A DNA stretch of 64,000 nucleotides from the NCBI GenBank assembly GCA_965223025.1, contig CBDCVP010000023.1, positions 744,001-808,000 of the forward strand. The letters run 5' to 3'. Shown in pieces: positions 1 to 7,269 of the stretch. Position 1 is the first letter of the stretch. Every line of letters begins with the position of its first letter. The position numbers and the translations under genes are program-made. The notes beneath the pieces were generated by a model. It was given only the letters and a program-made list of their open reading frames with translations. It was not told the origin of the DNA and made no database searches. The DNA comes from JABDMH01 sp965223025 (GTDB taxonomy: Bacteria; Bacteroidota; Bacteroidia; Chitinophagales; Saprospiraceae).

Positions 1-441
1 GCCATACCGGGGGCATTGCCGACTATGATAGCGGTGGTTTCTATAGAGGGAAGCATTACTACGATGGCGATCATTCTATTTGGCATTCAATTCTTCTGGC
101 AGTTTGCTCATTTCTGGTCAATCGGATACCTTGGATATGAAGACTATAAGAGAGCTGGCTTCAAGCTAGTACCTGAACAAGATGGTAAAGTACATCCCGA
201 TCTGGGGGCGCAATCTATGATTTTTAGTCTGCTGCTATTGCCATTTGTTGCAGCGGCATACTTCGTGGAAGGAATGCCGCTTTGGGCATGTTTGGTGGCC
301 GGGATGTTGAGCCTGCTGTACGCAGGGTATGGTTGGAATTTACAGGTCCAGAAAGATGCCATGTCGGCAAAGAAATTGATGTTTTTTTCCTTCATATATC
401 TCCCCGTTGTGCTATTAATCTTTTACATCGGAAATCTATAG
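1..441 (+). CDS. ctaB: Protoheme IX farnesyltransferase (heme O synthase), C-terminal part
   Basis: The reading frame is open from the first base, so the gene is cut by the window edge. The visible part begins with AIPGALPTM, which resembles the conserved cytoplasmic loop of heme O synthases (GAIPGALPPMIGW in the family). It continues with several hydrophobic helices, including FFWQFAHFWSIGYLGYEDYKRAG, whose WQ..HF motif is typical of CtaB. The enzyme is a membrane UbiA-superfamily prenyltransferase that farnesylates heme B to heme O for the terminal oxidase. It sits 5 bp upstream of oxidase subunit III, the usual place in Bacteroidota caa3-type oxidase clusters. The catalytic N-terminal NRxxD motif lies outside the window. 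Confidence 0.93.
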   Translation, partial: AIPGALPTMIAVVSIEGSITTMAIILFGIQFFWQFAHFWSIGYLGYEDYKRAGFKLVPEQDGKVHPDLGAQSMIFSLLLLPFVAAAYFVEGMPLWACLVAGMLSLLYAGYGWNLQVQKDAMSAKKLMFFSFIYLPVVLLIFYIGNL

Positions 442-446
442 GATAA

Positions 447-1025
447 ATGCAGGTAGCCTTGGAAAATAAGAATCGTCGCAATGCCATTCACCCGATGAAG
501 TTGGCCCTTTGGATGAGTCTGGCTAGTATTTCGATGATGTTTGCCGGCCTCCTGAGCGCTTATATTGTACGTCAGGCTGCAGGCAATTGGTTTGAATTTA
601 CACTGCCCAATTTATTCTTAGCAAGTACAGCCGTGATCATTTTCAGCAGCAGTACGCTGCACAGATCTTTGCTGGCCTTTCGACAGAAGAAGGAGTGGCA
701 ATACAAATTGACGCTCTTACTTTCATTCTTTCTGGGAATTGCATTCGTGATTTGTCAATATCAAGGATGGTCAGCCATGCTGGCTGGTGGCATCGATATC
801 AAGGGCAATCCTTCAGGATCCTTTATCTATGTCATTACTGGTCTGCATGTAGCCCATGTATTGGGGGGACTAGCAGCCATGGTGGTGGCCCTGATTCATG
901 CATTCACGCTAAATTTTAGGGTTACCCCATTGCGGATCAATCGACTGGAAATGACAGCACACTACTGGCACTATGTGGATGTGTTGTGGATCGTGCTGTT
1001 TTTATTTTTAACATTTTATAGATAA
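447..1025 (+). CDS. Cytochrome c oxidase subunit III family protein (short form)
   Basis: A 192-residue membrane protein with about five hydrophobic helices. It has the subunit III signature GLHVAHVLGGL in the penultimate part and a C-terminal HYWHYVDVLWIVLFLFL, which are hallmarks of heme-copper oxidase subunit III. It lies between ctaB and a second, longer subunit III gene, as in many Bacteroidota that encode two subunit III-like proteins in tandem. It is presumably a structural subunit of the aa3/caa3-type oxidase in the inner membrane. ATG at 447 follows the ctaB stop by 5 bp, which suggests translational coupling. Confidence 0.9.
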   Translation: MQVALENKNRRNAIHPMKLALWMSLASISMMFAGLLSAYIVRQAAGNWFEFTLPNLFLASTAVIIFSSSTLHRSLLAFRQKKEWQYKLTLLLSFFLGIAFVICQYQGWSAMLAGGIDIKGNPSGSFIYVITGLHVAHVLGGLAAMVVALIHAFTLNFRVTPLRINRLEMTAHYWHYVDVLWIVLFLFLTFYR

Positions 1026-1033
1026 GACACTCT

Positions 1034-1906
1034 ATGTCAGCAGAAACTATGGATGGTCATGCAGTAGCGGAGGAGCAATCTGGTCAGCTATGGTCGGGAG
1101 CAAAATCACCATTTAAATCGAGTTATGGCAAACTCATGATGTGGTATTTCCTGCTTTCTGATGCGTTTACATTTGCGGGATTTCTGATTTCCTATGGCAC
1201 ACTGCGATTTAGCAATGCGACCTGGCCGGTTCCCGACTTTGTCTTCTCCAGTTTCCCCTTTTTGAAGGGTACGCATTACCCTCTGTTGTTTGTCAGTCTC
1301 ATGACATTCATACTCTTGGCCAGCTCATTTACCATGATTCGAGCCGTGCAGGAAGGAAAAGAGGAAAATAAGTCAGGGATCGTAAAATGGATGATTTTTA
1401 CCATCATCGGAGGACTCATGTTCTTGGGTTGTCAGGCATGGGAATGGAATACATTGATCTCTAAAGAGCATATGACGATTTCTACTAATCCTTTTGGTAC
1501 CCACCTGGAGTCTGGTGTTTACTTGGACGATGAGCATGGTCACGCGTATGCCGCTGGTGCCGAGCAAGAGACCTTTGAAGCTGGTGACAGTTACTTGATC
1601 CATAAAGTCGATGATCATTGGCTGAAGAGAAGATTTGAATACACTTCTGGACCCCATGAGGGTCAAATGGGACAACAGGAATTTGGTCCTAAAGCGTTTG
1701 GAGCACTATTTTTCTGCATCACCGGGTTTCATGGGTTTCACGTGTTTTCCGGAGTTGTATTCTTGTTGCTCATTGCCATCAATGTGGCCAATGGATTGTA
1801 TGAGAAGCGACGCAATGGCTACGAAATGGTGGAGAAGATTGGGCTCTACTGGCATTTTGTAGACTTGGTCTGGGTATTTGTTTTCTTGGTATTTTATCTC
1901 CTCTAA
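1034..1906 (+). CDS. Cytochrome c oxidase subunit III (long form with hydrophilic insert)
   Basis: A 290-residue membrane protein. Helices begin near residue 35 (LMMWYFLLSDAFTFAGFLISY). The C-terminal GFHGFHVFSGVVFLLL and LYWHFVDLVWVFVFLVFYLL are the classical subunit III signatures. Between the central and the last helices lies a hydrophilic, His/Glu-rich insert of about 75 residues (roughly 145-215). This is known in Bacteroidota subunit III proteins but absent from the short form upstream. It starts 8 bp after that gene and is followed 19 bp later by subunit IV, so the four genes form one operon. The role of the insert is unknown. Confidence 0.92.
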   Translation: MSAETMDGHAVAEEQSGQLWSGAKSPFKSSYGKLMMWYFLLSDAFTFAGFLISYGTLRFSNATWPVPDFVFSSFPFLKGTHYPLLFVSLMTFILLASSFTMIRAVQEGKEENKSGIVKWMIFTIIGGLMFLGCQAWEWNTLISKEHMTISTNPFGTHLESGVYLDDEHGHAYAAGAEQETFEAGDSYLIHKVDDHWLKRRFEYTSGPHEGQMGQQEFGPKAFGALFFCITGFHGFHVFSGVVFLLLIAINVANGLYEKRRNGYEMVEKIGLYWHFVDLVWVFVFLVFYLL

Positions 1907-1925
1907 ATCTTAAAGCGAAAAATTA

Positions 1926-2384
1926 ATGTCTGCACATACATATGAAGAATCGAAAGGCATTGCTCGTCGTACCATCATTATCCTGGGTATTGTTACCATT
2001 GTCGAAGTGCTCATCGCTTTGATTGGAAAGGGATATCTGATACCGGGACTAGTACCCTATGATTGGCATATAGGATCCTTTCCCATTGGCCGGGCCATCA
2101 TGTACATAGCGATGATCGGATTGTCACTTTATAAGGCGATTTTGGTCATTTTTGAGTTCATGCATATGAAATATGAAGTTAAAGGTTTGATGCGAAGTGT
2201 GCTGCTTCCTACCGCTTTGTTGATCTGGGCCATCATTGCGTTTTTCGCAGAGGGTGAGTATTGGAAAGACACCAAGCAAGCGATCGAGGACAAGAACATG
2301 GAGCAGGTCGACTCAAAGCTGAGGCCTGTGGGCGGTGTAGAGACCAGGAAACTTGAGGGGGGGCATAGTGAGGATGACCATTGA
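1926..2384 (+). CDS. Cytochrome c oxidase subunit IV-like protein
   Basis: A 152-residue protein with three hydrophobic segments: a first helix near residues 17-35, a second with AIMYIAMIGLSLYKAILVIFEF followed by MHMKYE, and a third, LLPTALLIWAIIAFFAEG. The tail is charged and rich in Glu, Asp and His. The pattern of three helices with FxHMK after the second matches the prokaryotic oxidase subunit IV family (CyoD/CaaD-like). Its place after the two subunit III genes supports the call. The family assists assembly or stability of the oxidase in the inner membrane. Confidence 0.87.
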   Translation: MSAHTYEESKGIARRTIIILGIVTIVEVLIALIGKGYLIPGLVPYDWHIGSFPIGRAIMYIAMIGLSLYKAILVIFEFMHMKYEVKGLMRSVLLPTALLIWAIIAFFAEGEYWKDTKQAIEDKNMEQVDSKLRPVGGVETRKLEGGHSEDDH

Positions 2385-2481
2385 GACTTGACTCCTTCTT
2401 TCTCAGCGACGTATTAATCAGACATTTTCTAGAATCCGGGTCCTACCTCATTAGGCCCGCATTACCTGTTCCTGGAGCAAG

Positions 2482-2982
2482 ATGTCAAGTAAACTAATTC
2501 AGACACTGGTACTATTACTGCTGTTGGTAGCACTACCATTGGGCTCGTGGTTTTATCTACGCAATGGCTTAAACTACCGCTTGGAGGGGCTGGCCCATTT
2601 GACCCCTAAATCTGACCTATCGAGGATGGCAGATATGTTCGAGCTGGGATTAGTTCAGGTGATCTACAGTGATAGATCTGCCGCTAAAGTGAGACTAGAC
2701 CCGATCTTAACCCATTACACTACCCACGATCAGATTTCTTTTTTGTCGATACCCGATTCATTGATGACTTCCACCAAGGCATTTGGAGATGTTTGGTCCT
2801 CCCAGGGATATATAGATGATCTGACACAGGCCATCTTTCTCACCGATGCCAAGAATCGAATACTACAGTGTTATCATGTTGGTCGGGATAAAGATTTGGC
2901 TCAACTGACTGAGGACATCGCCTTTGTATTGCCACCCCTCCCGGAAAAGGATTTTCATTTTAGACAGGAGCAGGAAAGATGA
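2482..2982 (+). CDS. Sco1/SenC-like membrane-anchored protein lacking the copper cysteines
   Basis: A 166-residue protein with an N-terminal signal anchor (LVLLLLLVALPLGSWFYL) and a periplasmic thioredoxin-like domain. Its position between oxidase subunit IV and DUF420 is where Bacteroidota usually encode the Sco copper chaperone. The end (AIFLTDAKNRILQCYHVG, then LAQLTEDIAFVLP) resembles the C-terminal half of Sco proteins. The Sco CxxxC copper motif is not present: the corresponding stretch after LVQVIYSD has no cysteine, and the only Cys is in ILQCYH. It is therefore probably a divergent Sco that cannot bind copper in the usual way. The family call rests on context plus weak similarity. 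Confidence 0.6.
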   Translation: MSSKLIQTLVLLLLLVALPLGSWFYLRNGLNYRLEGLAHLTPKSDLSRMADMFELGLVQVIYSDRSAAKVRLDPILTHYTTHDQISFLSIPDSLMTSTKAFGDVWSSQGYIDDLTQAIFLTDAKNRILQCYHVGRDKDLAQLTEDIAFVLPPLPEKDFHFRQEQER

Positions 2983-3515
2983 CACACGCAGGTGAGCGCA
3001 TGATGGAAAAAAAGCTAAACCGATGGACCTGGCTTTTTTCAGGCGTGGTCTTTATTTTGATGCTCATGATGAGGCGATATCGCATTGATACAGATATCGA
3101 TTTCAGTTTTTTGCCAGCACTGTATTCAGGTCTTAATATCCTCACATTCTTTGCCCTTGTGGCTGCATTTTACTTCATCAGAGTACGAAAGAATATGGCC
3201 GTACATCGCAAATTGATGACCATGGCAGTGTTCTTATCTGCTGCTTTTCTGGTGCTGTACGTGCTTTATCACTTTACCACACCGGAGAAACCTTATTGTG
3301 GGGAGGGAAGTATACGCACATGGTACTTCTTGATCCTGATCAGTCACATTGTATTGGCTGCGGTGATTTTACCTTTCATCCTGATGACTTACATCAGAGC
3401 TTACACCATGCAGTACCGCAGACACCAGCTGCTAGCCCGATGGGTATGGCCTGTGTGGACATATGTAGCCCTCACTGGCCCCATTATTTACCTCATGCTG
3501 AGGCCATGTCACTAG
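2979..3515 (+). CDS. DUF420 family membrane protein (CtaM/YozB-like)
   Basis: A 178-residue protein with about five membrane helices. It shows the DUF420 pattern of regularly placed histidines at helix ends (AVHRKLMTMAVF, LYHFTTPEK, ISHIVLAAVILPF, RRHQLLARWVWP). Members of this family (CtaM, YozB) are linked to assembly of heme-copper oxidases, which agrees with its place at the end of the oxidase operon. The start overlaps the upstream stop in an ATGA arrangement at 2979. An in-frame ATG at 3000 is an alternative start that would remove seven residues. Confidence 0.85.
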   Translation: MTHAGERMMEKKLNRWTWLFSGVVFILMLMMRRYRIDTDIDFSFLPALYSGLNILTFFALVAAFYFIRVRKNMAVHRKLMTMAVFLSAAFLVLYVLYHFTTPEKPYCGEGSIRTWYFLILISHIVLAAVILPFILMTYIRAYTMQYRRHQLLARWVWPVWTYVALTGPIIYLMLRPCH

Positions 3516-3649
3516 AGGTGCGATCTACTGGATTTCTGCTGTCCCGATCTTTTATGAGATGAGGTCAATCTCCTTCATAGCGTTATGGTCCTGCAACACT
3601 CAATGCGTTCAGCAGAGTATTAGCAATCGGATTTCTTTAGATTTATCGG

Positions 3650-3657
3650 TATCTTTG
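3650..3657 (+). promoter_or_regulatory. Bacteroidota -7 promoter element (TATCTTTG)
   Basis: This is a perfect match to TAnnTTTG, the -7 element of the Bacteroidota primary sigma factor. It lies only 4 bp before the ATG at 3662. With transcription normally starting a few bases after this element, the mRNA would have little or no 5' leader. Confidence 0.6.
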
Positions 3658-3661
3658 CGAT

Positions 3662-3907
3662 ATGAAATGGATAGGTCACTTCTTGCTGATCTCAGTGCTA
3701 TTCTTCACCTTGGTGATCATACCTATAGATGAGGTCATTGCACAATGTCCTATGTGTAAAATGACAGCTGAATCCAATATGAACGCTGGCGGTTCTGGTG
3801 GGAAAGGTCTCAATGCCGGCATCCTTTTCATACTCTCACTGCCTTATCTGTTGGTGGGTTCAATAGGATACCTCTGGTGGCGCAACCAGCGAAAAGTAAT
3901 GGACTAG
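3662..3907 (+). CDS. Small membrane protein with CPMC motif
   Basis: An 81-residue protein with an N-terminal hydrophobic segment (HFLLISVLFFTLVIIPI), a CPMCKM motif after AQ (residues about 29-34), a short Gly/Asn-rich linker and a second helix (ILFILSLPYLLVGSIGYLWW) ending in basic residues. The CxxC faces the periplasm by the positive-inside rule and could bind a metal or act as a redox pair. Small proteins of this type occur beside oxidase genes in Bacteroidota, but no function is established that I can name. It has its own promoter element just upstream. Confidence 0.7.
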   Translation: MKWIGHFLLISVLFFTLVIIPIDEVIAQCPMCKMTAESNMNAGGSGGKGLNAGILFILSLPYLLVGSIGYLWWRNQRKVMD

Positions 3908-3980
3908 GTGGAATAGTGGTTAAATTGGGAGATTGATGGCTAAAACGGGTACAAGCCAATCATGTGCCCCCAAGTTAATC

Positions 3981-4439
3981 TCAGTATTCGATGATGTAAC
4001 GCAGACCCACCCCGGCACTATCGGCAAAGAACCGACCACTGGCACCAGCGAGTCTCAGACGTGGAGTCCAATCCACTGAAATCTCAATAGGTATGGCTTC
4101 AAAACTAAGATCAAGACCAAGGGCACCCATGGCTCCAAACCCCGTGAAGTCTTTACCAAAAGTGATGTATGGGCCCACACCCCAATACCATTGGAGTCTA
4201 CCCAAATTCATCTCAGTGTGTTTTTCCAATAAAATGCTGCTGCCGAAAAAATCATAATCAAATGAACCGACTATGGCTTCCAGTGCCAGGGTGCCGGACA
4301 CAAATTTCTTGTAGGATACGGTAGCTCCAGTGCCCCCTCGTAGGCCCGCTGCTGAGTCGTAAAACTGAGCACTAACATCCTGTGTGCAAGTAAAGAGGAT
4401 GCTAATGAAAAATAGAAGTGAGGTGATTCGTGATAACAT
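3981..4439 (-). CDS. Secreted outer-membrane beta-barrel-type protein, paralog 1
   Basis: The frame is open to 4529, but ATG at 4439 gives a proper signal peptide (MLSRITSLLFFISILFTC...VSAQ) and avoids overlap with the upstream gene, so it is taken as the start (152 residues). The mature part alternates hydrophobic and polar residues and ends in an aromatic C-terminus (VGLRYIIEY), as expected for a small outer-membrane barrel. It shares blocks with the next gene: YDSAAGLRGG, LQWYWGVGPY, GLDLSFEAIPIEISVDWTP. The substrate or role is unknown. Confidence 0.72.
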   Translation of the reverse strand: MLSRITSLLFFISILFTCTQDVSAQFYDSAAGLRGGTGATVSYKKFVSGTLALEAIVGSFDYDFFGSSILLEKHTEMNLGRLQWYWGVGPYITFGKDFTGFGAMGALGLDLSFEAIPIEISVDWTPRLRLAGASGRFFADSAGVGLRYIIEY

Positions 4440-4450
4440 GCGCAATGTCT

Positions 4451-4942
4451 CTAGAAGATATAGCGCACTGCCACACCTCCAAGGCCAGATAAGAATCCAC
4501 CTCCGTTGATGGAAATACTTGGCACCCAATCCAGTGAGATGTTGAGGGGTATATCATCGAAGGCATAGTCTAGACCGAGATTGCCAGCAATGCCGATGGT
4601 GGTTCCTTCACCATCGATTAGGCCATTGTATGAGCCACCATAAAAACCAACAAATGCGCCACCACCAAAATACCACTGTAATCCTGAAAGCACTTCGTCA
4701 AGTGGACCATGCTTCTGATACAGACCAGTGATCTGAATGTAATTGTAATTGACGGATAGTACGCCAAAACTCCGATAGTTAAGGATACCCTCGATCGCAG
4801 ATGTTTCATTGAGGAAATGCTTGAAAGATCCACCAAAACCCCATCCCAGTCGCAAACCTACGGCGTTGTCATAAGCTTGTGCTTGTACTTGTGTAGCACC
4901 TAGAAAGCTGAGAAAGAAGCAGATAGCCATCAGTTTTTTCAT
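4451..4942 (-). CDS. Secreted outer-membrane beta-barrel-type protein, paralog 2
   Basis: A 163-residue protein with a clear signal peptide (MKKLMAICFFLSFLGATQVQAQ). It has a mature beta-rich domain and the C-terminus GGVAVRYIF, whose final Phe is typical of outer-membrane proteins. Shared blocks with the downstream gene are YDNAVGLRLGWG, LQWYFGGGAF and GLDYAFDDIPLNISLDWVP. The two therefore arose by tandem duplication and are 11 bp apart, in one operon. No specific function can be read from the sequence. Confidence 0.75.
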   Translation of the reverse strand: MKKLMAICFFLSFLGATQVQAQAYDNAVGLRLGWGFGGSFKHFLNETSAIEGILNYRSFGVLSVNYNYIQITGLYQKHGPLDEVLSGLQWYFGGGAFVGFYGGSYNGLIDGEGTTIGIAGNLGLDYAFDDIPLNISLDWVPSISINGGGFLSGLGGVAVRYIF

Positions 4943-4995
4943 GTCGATAAGTTTTAAGATAAGTTTTTAAGTATAAGCTAATGTAACGTATTTTA

Positions 4996-5424
4996 TCATT
5001 TTAGTTCAGATCTTCCGTGGTCTTTTTGGGGTGTGTAAGATAATAACTTGCTAGTGAGAACCACCCATCCGGCCATAAACATCAGACCGCCGACAGGTGT
5101 CATAGGCCCCAGTATTCGTGTGGGTAATCCATGCAGAGATGCGGTTGCTAGAAGGTATATAGAACCAGAAAAAAGTAGGATGCCACCTAAGAACAATCTT
5201 GCCGGCCACCTGAAGCCAATCTTGGGAAAGTGCTGGCTCAACATTGCCGTAACGATGAGCGCAAATACATGGAAAAAATGATAACGCACACCTGTATGAA
5301 AATTTGCCAACTGCTTTTCGGATAGGACCCCAGTCAGGCCATGGGCTGCAAAGGCTCCCAATGCGATGGCAAGCGTGGCTAGGATGCATGCGGTGATCAA
5401 GGTGTTTCGAGTGAATGGAGACAT
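4996..5424 (-). CDS. DUF423 family membrane protein (YgdD-like)
   Basis: A 142-residue protein with four hydrophobic helices. It has the family landmarks GAFAAHGL near residues 23-30, an F-H-T-G-V-R-Y-H-F-F stretch, and the C-terminal TPVGGLMFMAGWV. DUF423 proteins (E. coli YgdD) are inner-membrane proteins of unknown function. It starts 9 bp after the symporter stop, so it is probably the last gene of the same operon. Confidence 0.87.
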   Translation of the reverse strand: MSPFTRNTLITACILATLAIALGAFAAHGLTGVLSEKQLANFHTGVRYHFFHVFALIVTAMLSQHFPKIGFRWPARLFLGGILLFSGSIYLLATASLHGLPTRILGPMTPVGGLMFMAGWVVLTSKLLSYTPQKDHGRSELK

Positions 5425-5433
5425 GGGATGGAG

Positions 5434-7125
5434 TTAGGCGGTATTTCGCTTTAAGGTATGCTGAATGACAAAACTAAAGACAATCACGGCAAGGCACCCT
5501 ATGGGATTTAACCACAAGAAGCCGATATCTGAATTGAAATAGACAGCCAACACCAGTGTTTCTGCCAGCAATGCTCCAGCAAAGACCGGTGTCGCACCCA
5601 ATCGCTTGAAATAGAATGCTACCAAGAAAATACCCAGGATGGTACCATAGAAACAAGACCCAACGATATTGACAAATTGAATGAGGTTTTCGAATAAGGT
5701 GCCAAACGAAGCAAATGCAATGGCAAAGATGCCCCACATCAAAGTGAAAATTTTGGACATGGATAGGTAGTGGGTATCAGACCCTTGGGAGAAAATGGAT
5801 CGCTTGTAAATGTCCACTGTCGTAGTAGAGGCCAGGGCATTGAGCTCAGCAGCAGTTGATGACATAGCAGCAGAGAAGATTACGGCAAGCAGTAGTCCCA
5901 CCAGGCCCTTGGGTAGGTGATTTAGGATGAAAGAGATGAATACATAATCCCGATCATTGGTTTCTGCTGCAGGGCTGGCTTCTTTAATGATGTCCTTGGC
6001 CTGATTCCTTAGTGCCTCCTGATGATCTTCGTTTTCAAGCATTTGAGTGCGTACGTTGGCCTTCCTGGCAAGGTCACTTTCCGCGTCTGCAGATAGATAG
6101 TCATCGTTTAATGCCAGGCGCTGCGTTTCAAGTACTGCCTTCTCCTGCTCTAATGCAATAATCTGATCAGCGTATGGACCCTTTGCGACCTCCTCATACA
6201 CAGCTTTATTGAAGAAGATGGGCGCACCATTGTTCTGATAGAAGACAAAAACCATAATTCCTACAAGCAGTATGAAAAATTGCATCGGTACTTTGACAAG
6301 CCCGTTGAAAATCAAACCGAGTCGGCTCTCTTTAATGGATCGGCCGGACAGATATCTTTGTACTTGACTTTGGTCTGTACCGAAGTACGCCAGTTGTAGA
6401 AATAGTCCACCTGTGATGCCAGACCATATGGTGTAGCGGTTGTCCCAATCGAAAGAGAAATCTACCGCATCTAATTTCCCTGTGGCGCCTGCCACCTTTA
6501 GTGAATCCATGAACGACATACCTTCGGGTAGGTAGCTCAGCAATAAGAAAAAGGCCGTAAACATACCTCCAAAGATCACCAGCATCTGATACTTATGGGT
6601 GACATTCACCGCACGGGTGCCCCCAGATACTGTATAGGTGATGACCATTAGGCCGATGATGAGATTGGTGAGGTTGAGGTTCCAGCCCAAAATCGAACTC
6701 AAAATGATGGCGGGAGCGTAGATGGTGATTCCGGCCCCTAAACCCCGTTGAATTAAAAAAAGGAATGCCGCCAGGGAGCGTGTTTTAAGGTCAAATCTTC
6801 CCTCCAGATATTCATAGGCTGTATATACCTTCAACTTATAGTAGATGGGAATAAAAGTGATGCATAGGATCACCATGGCGATCGGCAGACCAAAGTAAAA
6901 CTGCACGAAGCCCATGCCATCGGCGAAAGCTTGACCAGGAGTCGATAAAAATGTAATGGCACTTGCTTGAGTAGCCATCACAGAGAGACCGATGGTCCAC
7001 CATTGTGCTTCTTTATTACCCAGTAGATACTGATTGATGTTTTGACTTCCACGAGTCCGCCAGACACCGAACAATACAATAAAGAGCAAGGTGCCACTTA
7101 ATACTACCCAATCAATTGGACTCAT
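5434..7125 (-). CDS. Sodium:solute symporter (SSS family)
   Basis: A 563-residue multi-helix transporter. The N-terminal SQNINQYLLGNKEAQWWTIGLSVMATQASAITFLSTPGQAF is typical of the SSS family, whose first helices carry the Na+ site. TVSGGTRAVNVTHKYQ and FGTDQSQVQRYLSGRS are further family blocks. About residues 320-395 form a charged, probably coiled-coil loop (EQEKAVLETQRLALN...), an insertion common in Bacteroidota members. The substrate cannot be inferred. The gene follows a PIG-L deacetylase and a 43-residue membrane peptide 12 bp upstream, so uptake of a sugar or deacylated product is possible but unproven. Confidence 0.9.
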   Translation of the reverse strand: MSPIDWVVLSGTLLFIVLFGVWRTRGSQNINQYLLGNKEAQWWTIGLSVMATQASAITFLSTPGQAFADGMGFVQFYFGLPIAMVILCITFIPIYYKLKVYTAYEYLEGRFDLKTRSLAAFLFLIQRGLGAGITIYAPAIILSSILGWNLNLTNLIIGLMVITYTVSGGTRAVNVTHKYQMLVIFGGMFTAFFLLLSYLPEGMSFMDSLKVAGATGKLDAVDFSFDWDNRYTIWSGITGGLFLQLAYFGTDQSQVQRYLSGRSIKESRLGLIFNGLVKVPMQFFILLVGIMVFVFYQNNGAPIFFNKAVYEEVAKGPYADQIIALEQEKAVLETQRLALNDDYLSADAESDLARKANVRTQMLENEDHQEALRNQAKDIIKEASPAAETNDRDYVFISFILNHLPKGLVGLLLAVIFSAAMSSTAAELNALASTTTVDIYKRSIFSQGSDTHYLSMSKIFTLMWGIFAIAFASFGTLFENLIQFVNIVGSCFYGTILGIFLVAFYFKRLGATPVFAGALLAETLVLAVYFNSDIGFLWLNPIGCLAVIVFSFVIQHTLKRNTA

Positions 7126-7137
7126 GTAGCTTATTGG

Positions 7138-7269
7138 TTATGAAAAGTAGATTCTAAACCAAGTGCAGAAAACAATGACCAATATATGCACCGCGATTAA
7201 TACCGTGTACATCTGCTGCCATGTAGCATTAAATGGCAGATGATCTTGACCATCTTTTTCAGGGTTCAT
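7138..7269 (-). CDS. 43-residue single-helix membrane peptide between deacetylase and symporter
   Basis: A short open frame starts at ATG 7269, which overlaps the last codons of the PIG-L gene in another frame, and ends at TAA 7138-7140, 12 bp before the symporter ATG. The product has a polar N-terminus (MNPEKDGQDHLPFNATWQQM) and one hydrophobic helix (YTVLIAVHILVIVFCTWFRI). Several SSS transporters have small membrane subunits encoded just upstream (DUF4212, DUF485 or YhdT types), so this may be an accessory subunit. It is shorter than those families and no homology is claimed. Confidence 0.6.
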   Translation of the reverse strand: MNPEKDGQDHLPFNATWQQMYTVLIAVHILVIVFCTWFRIYFS

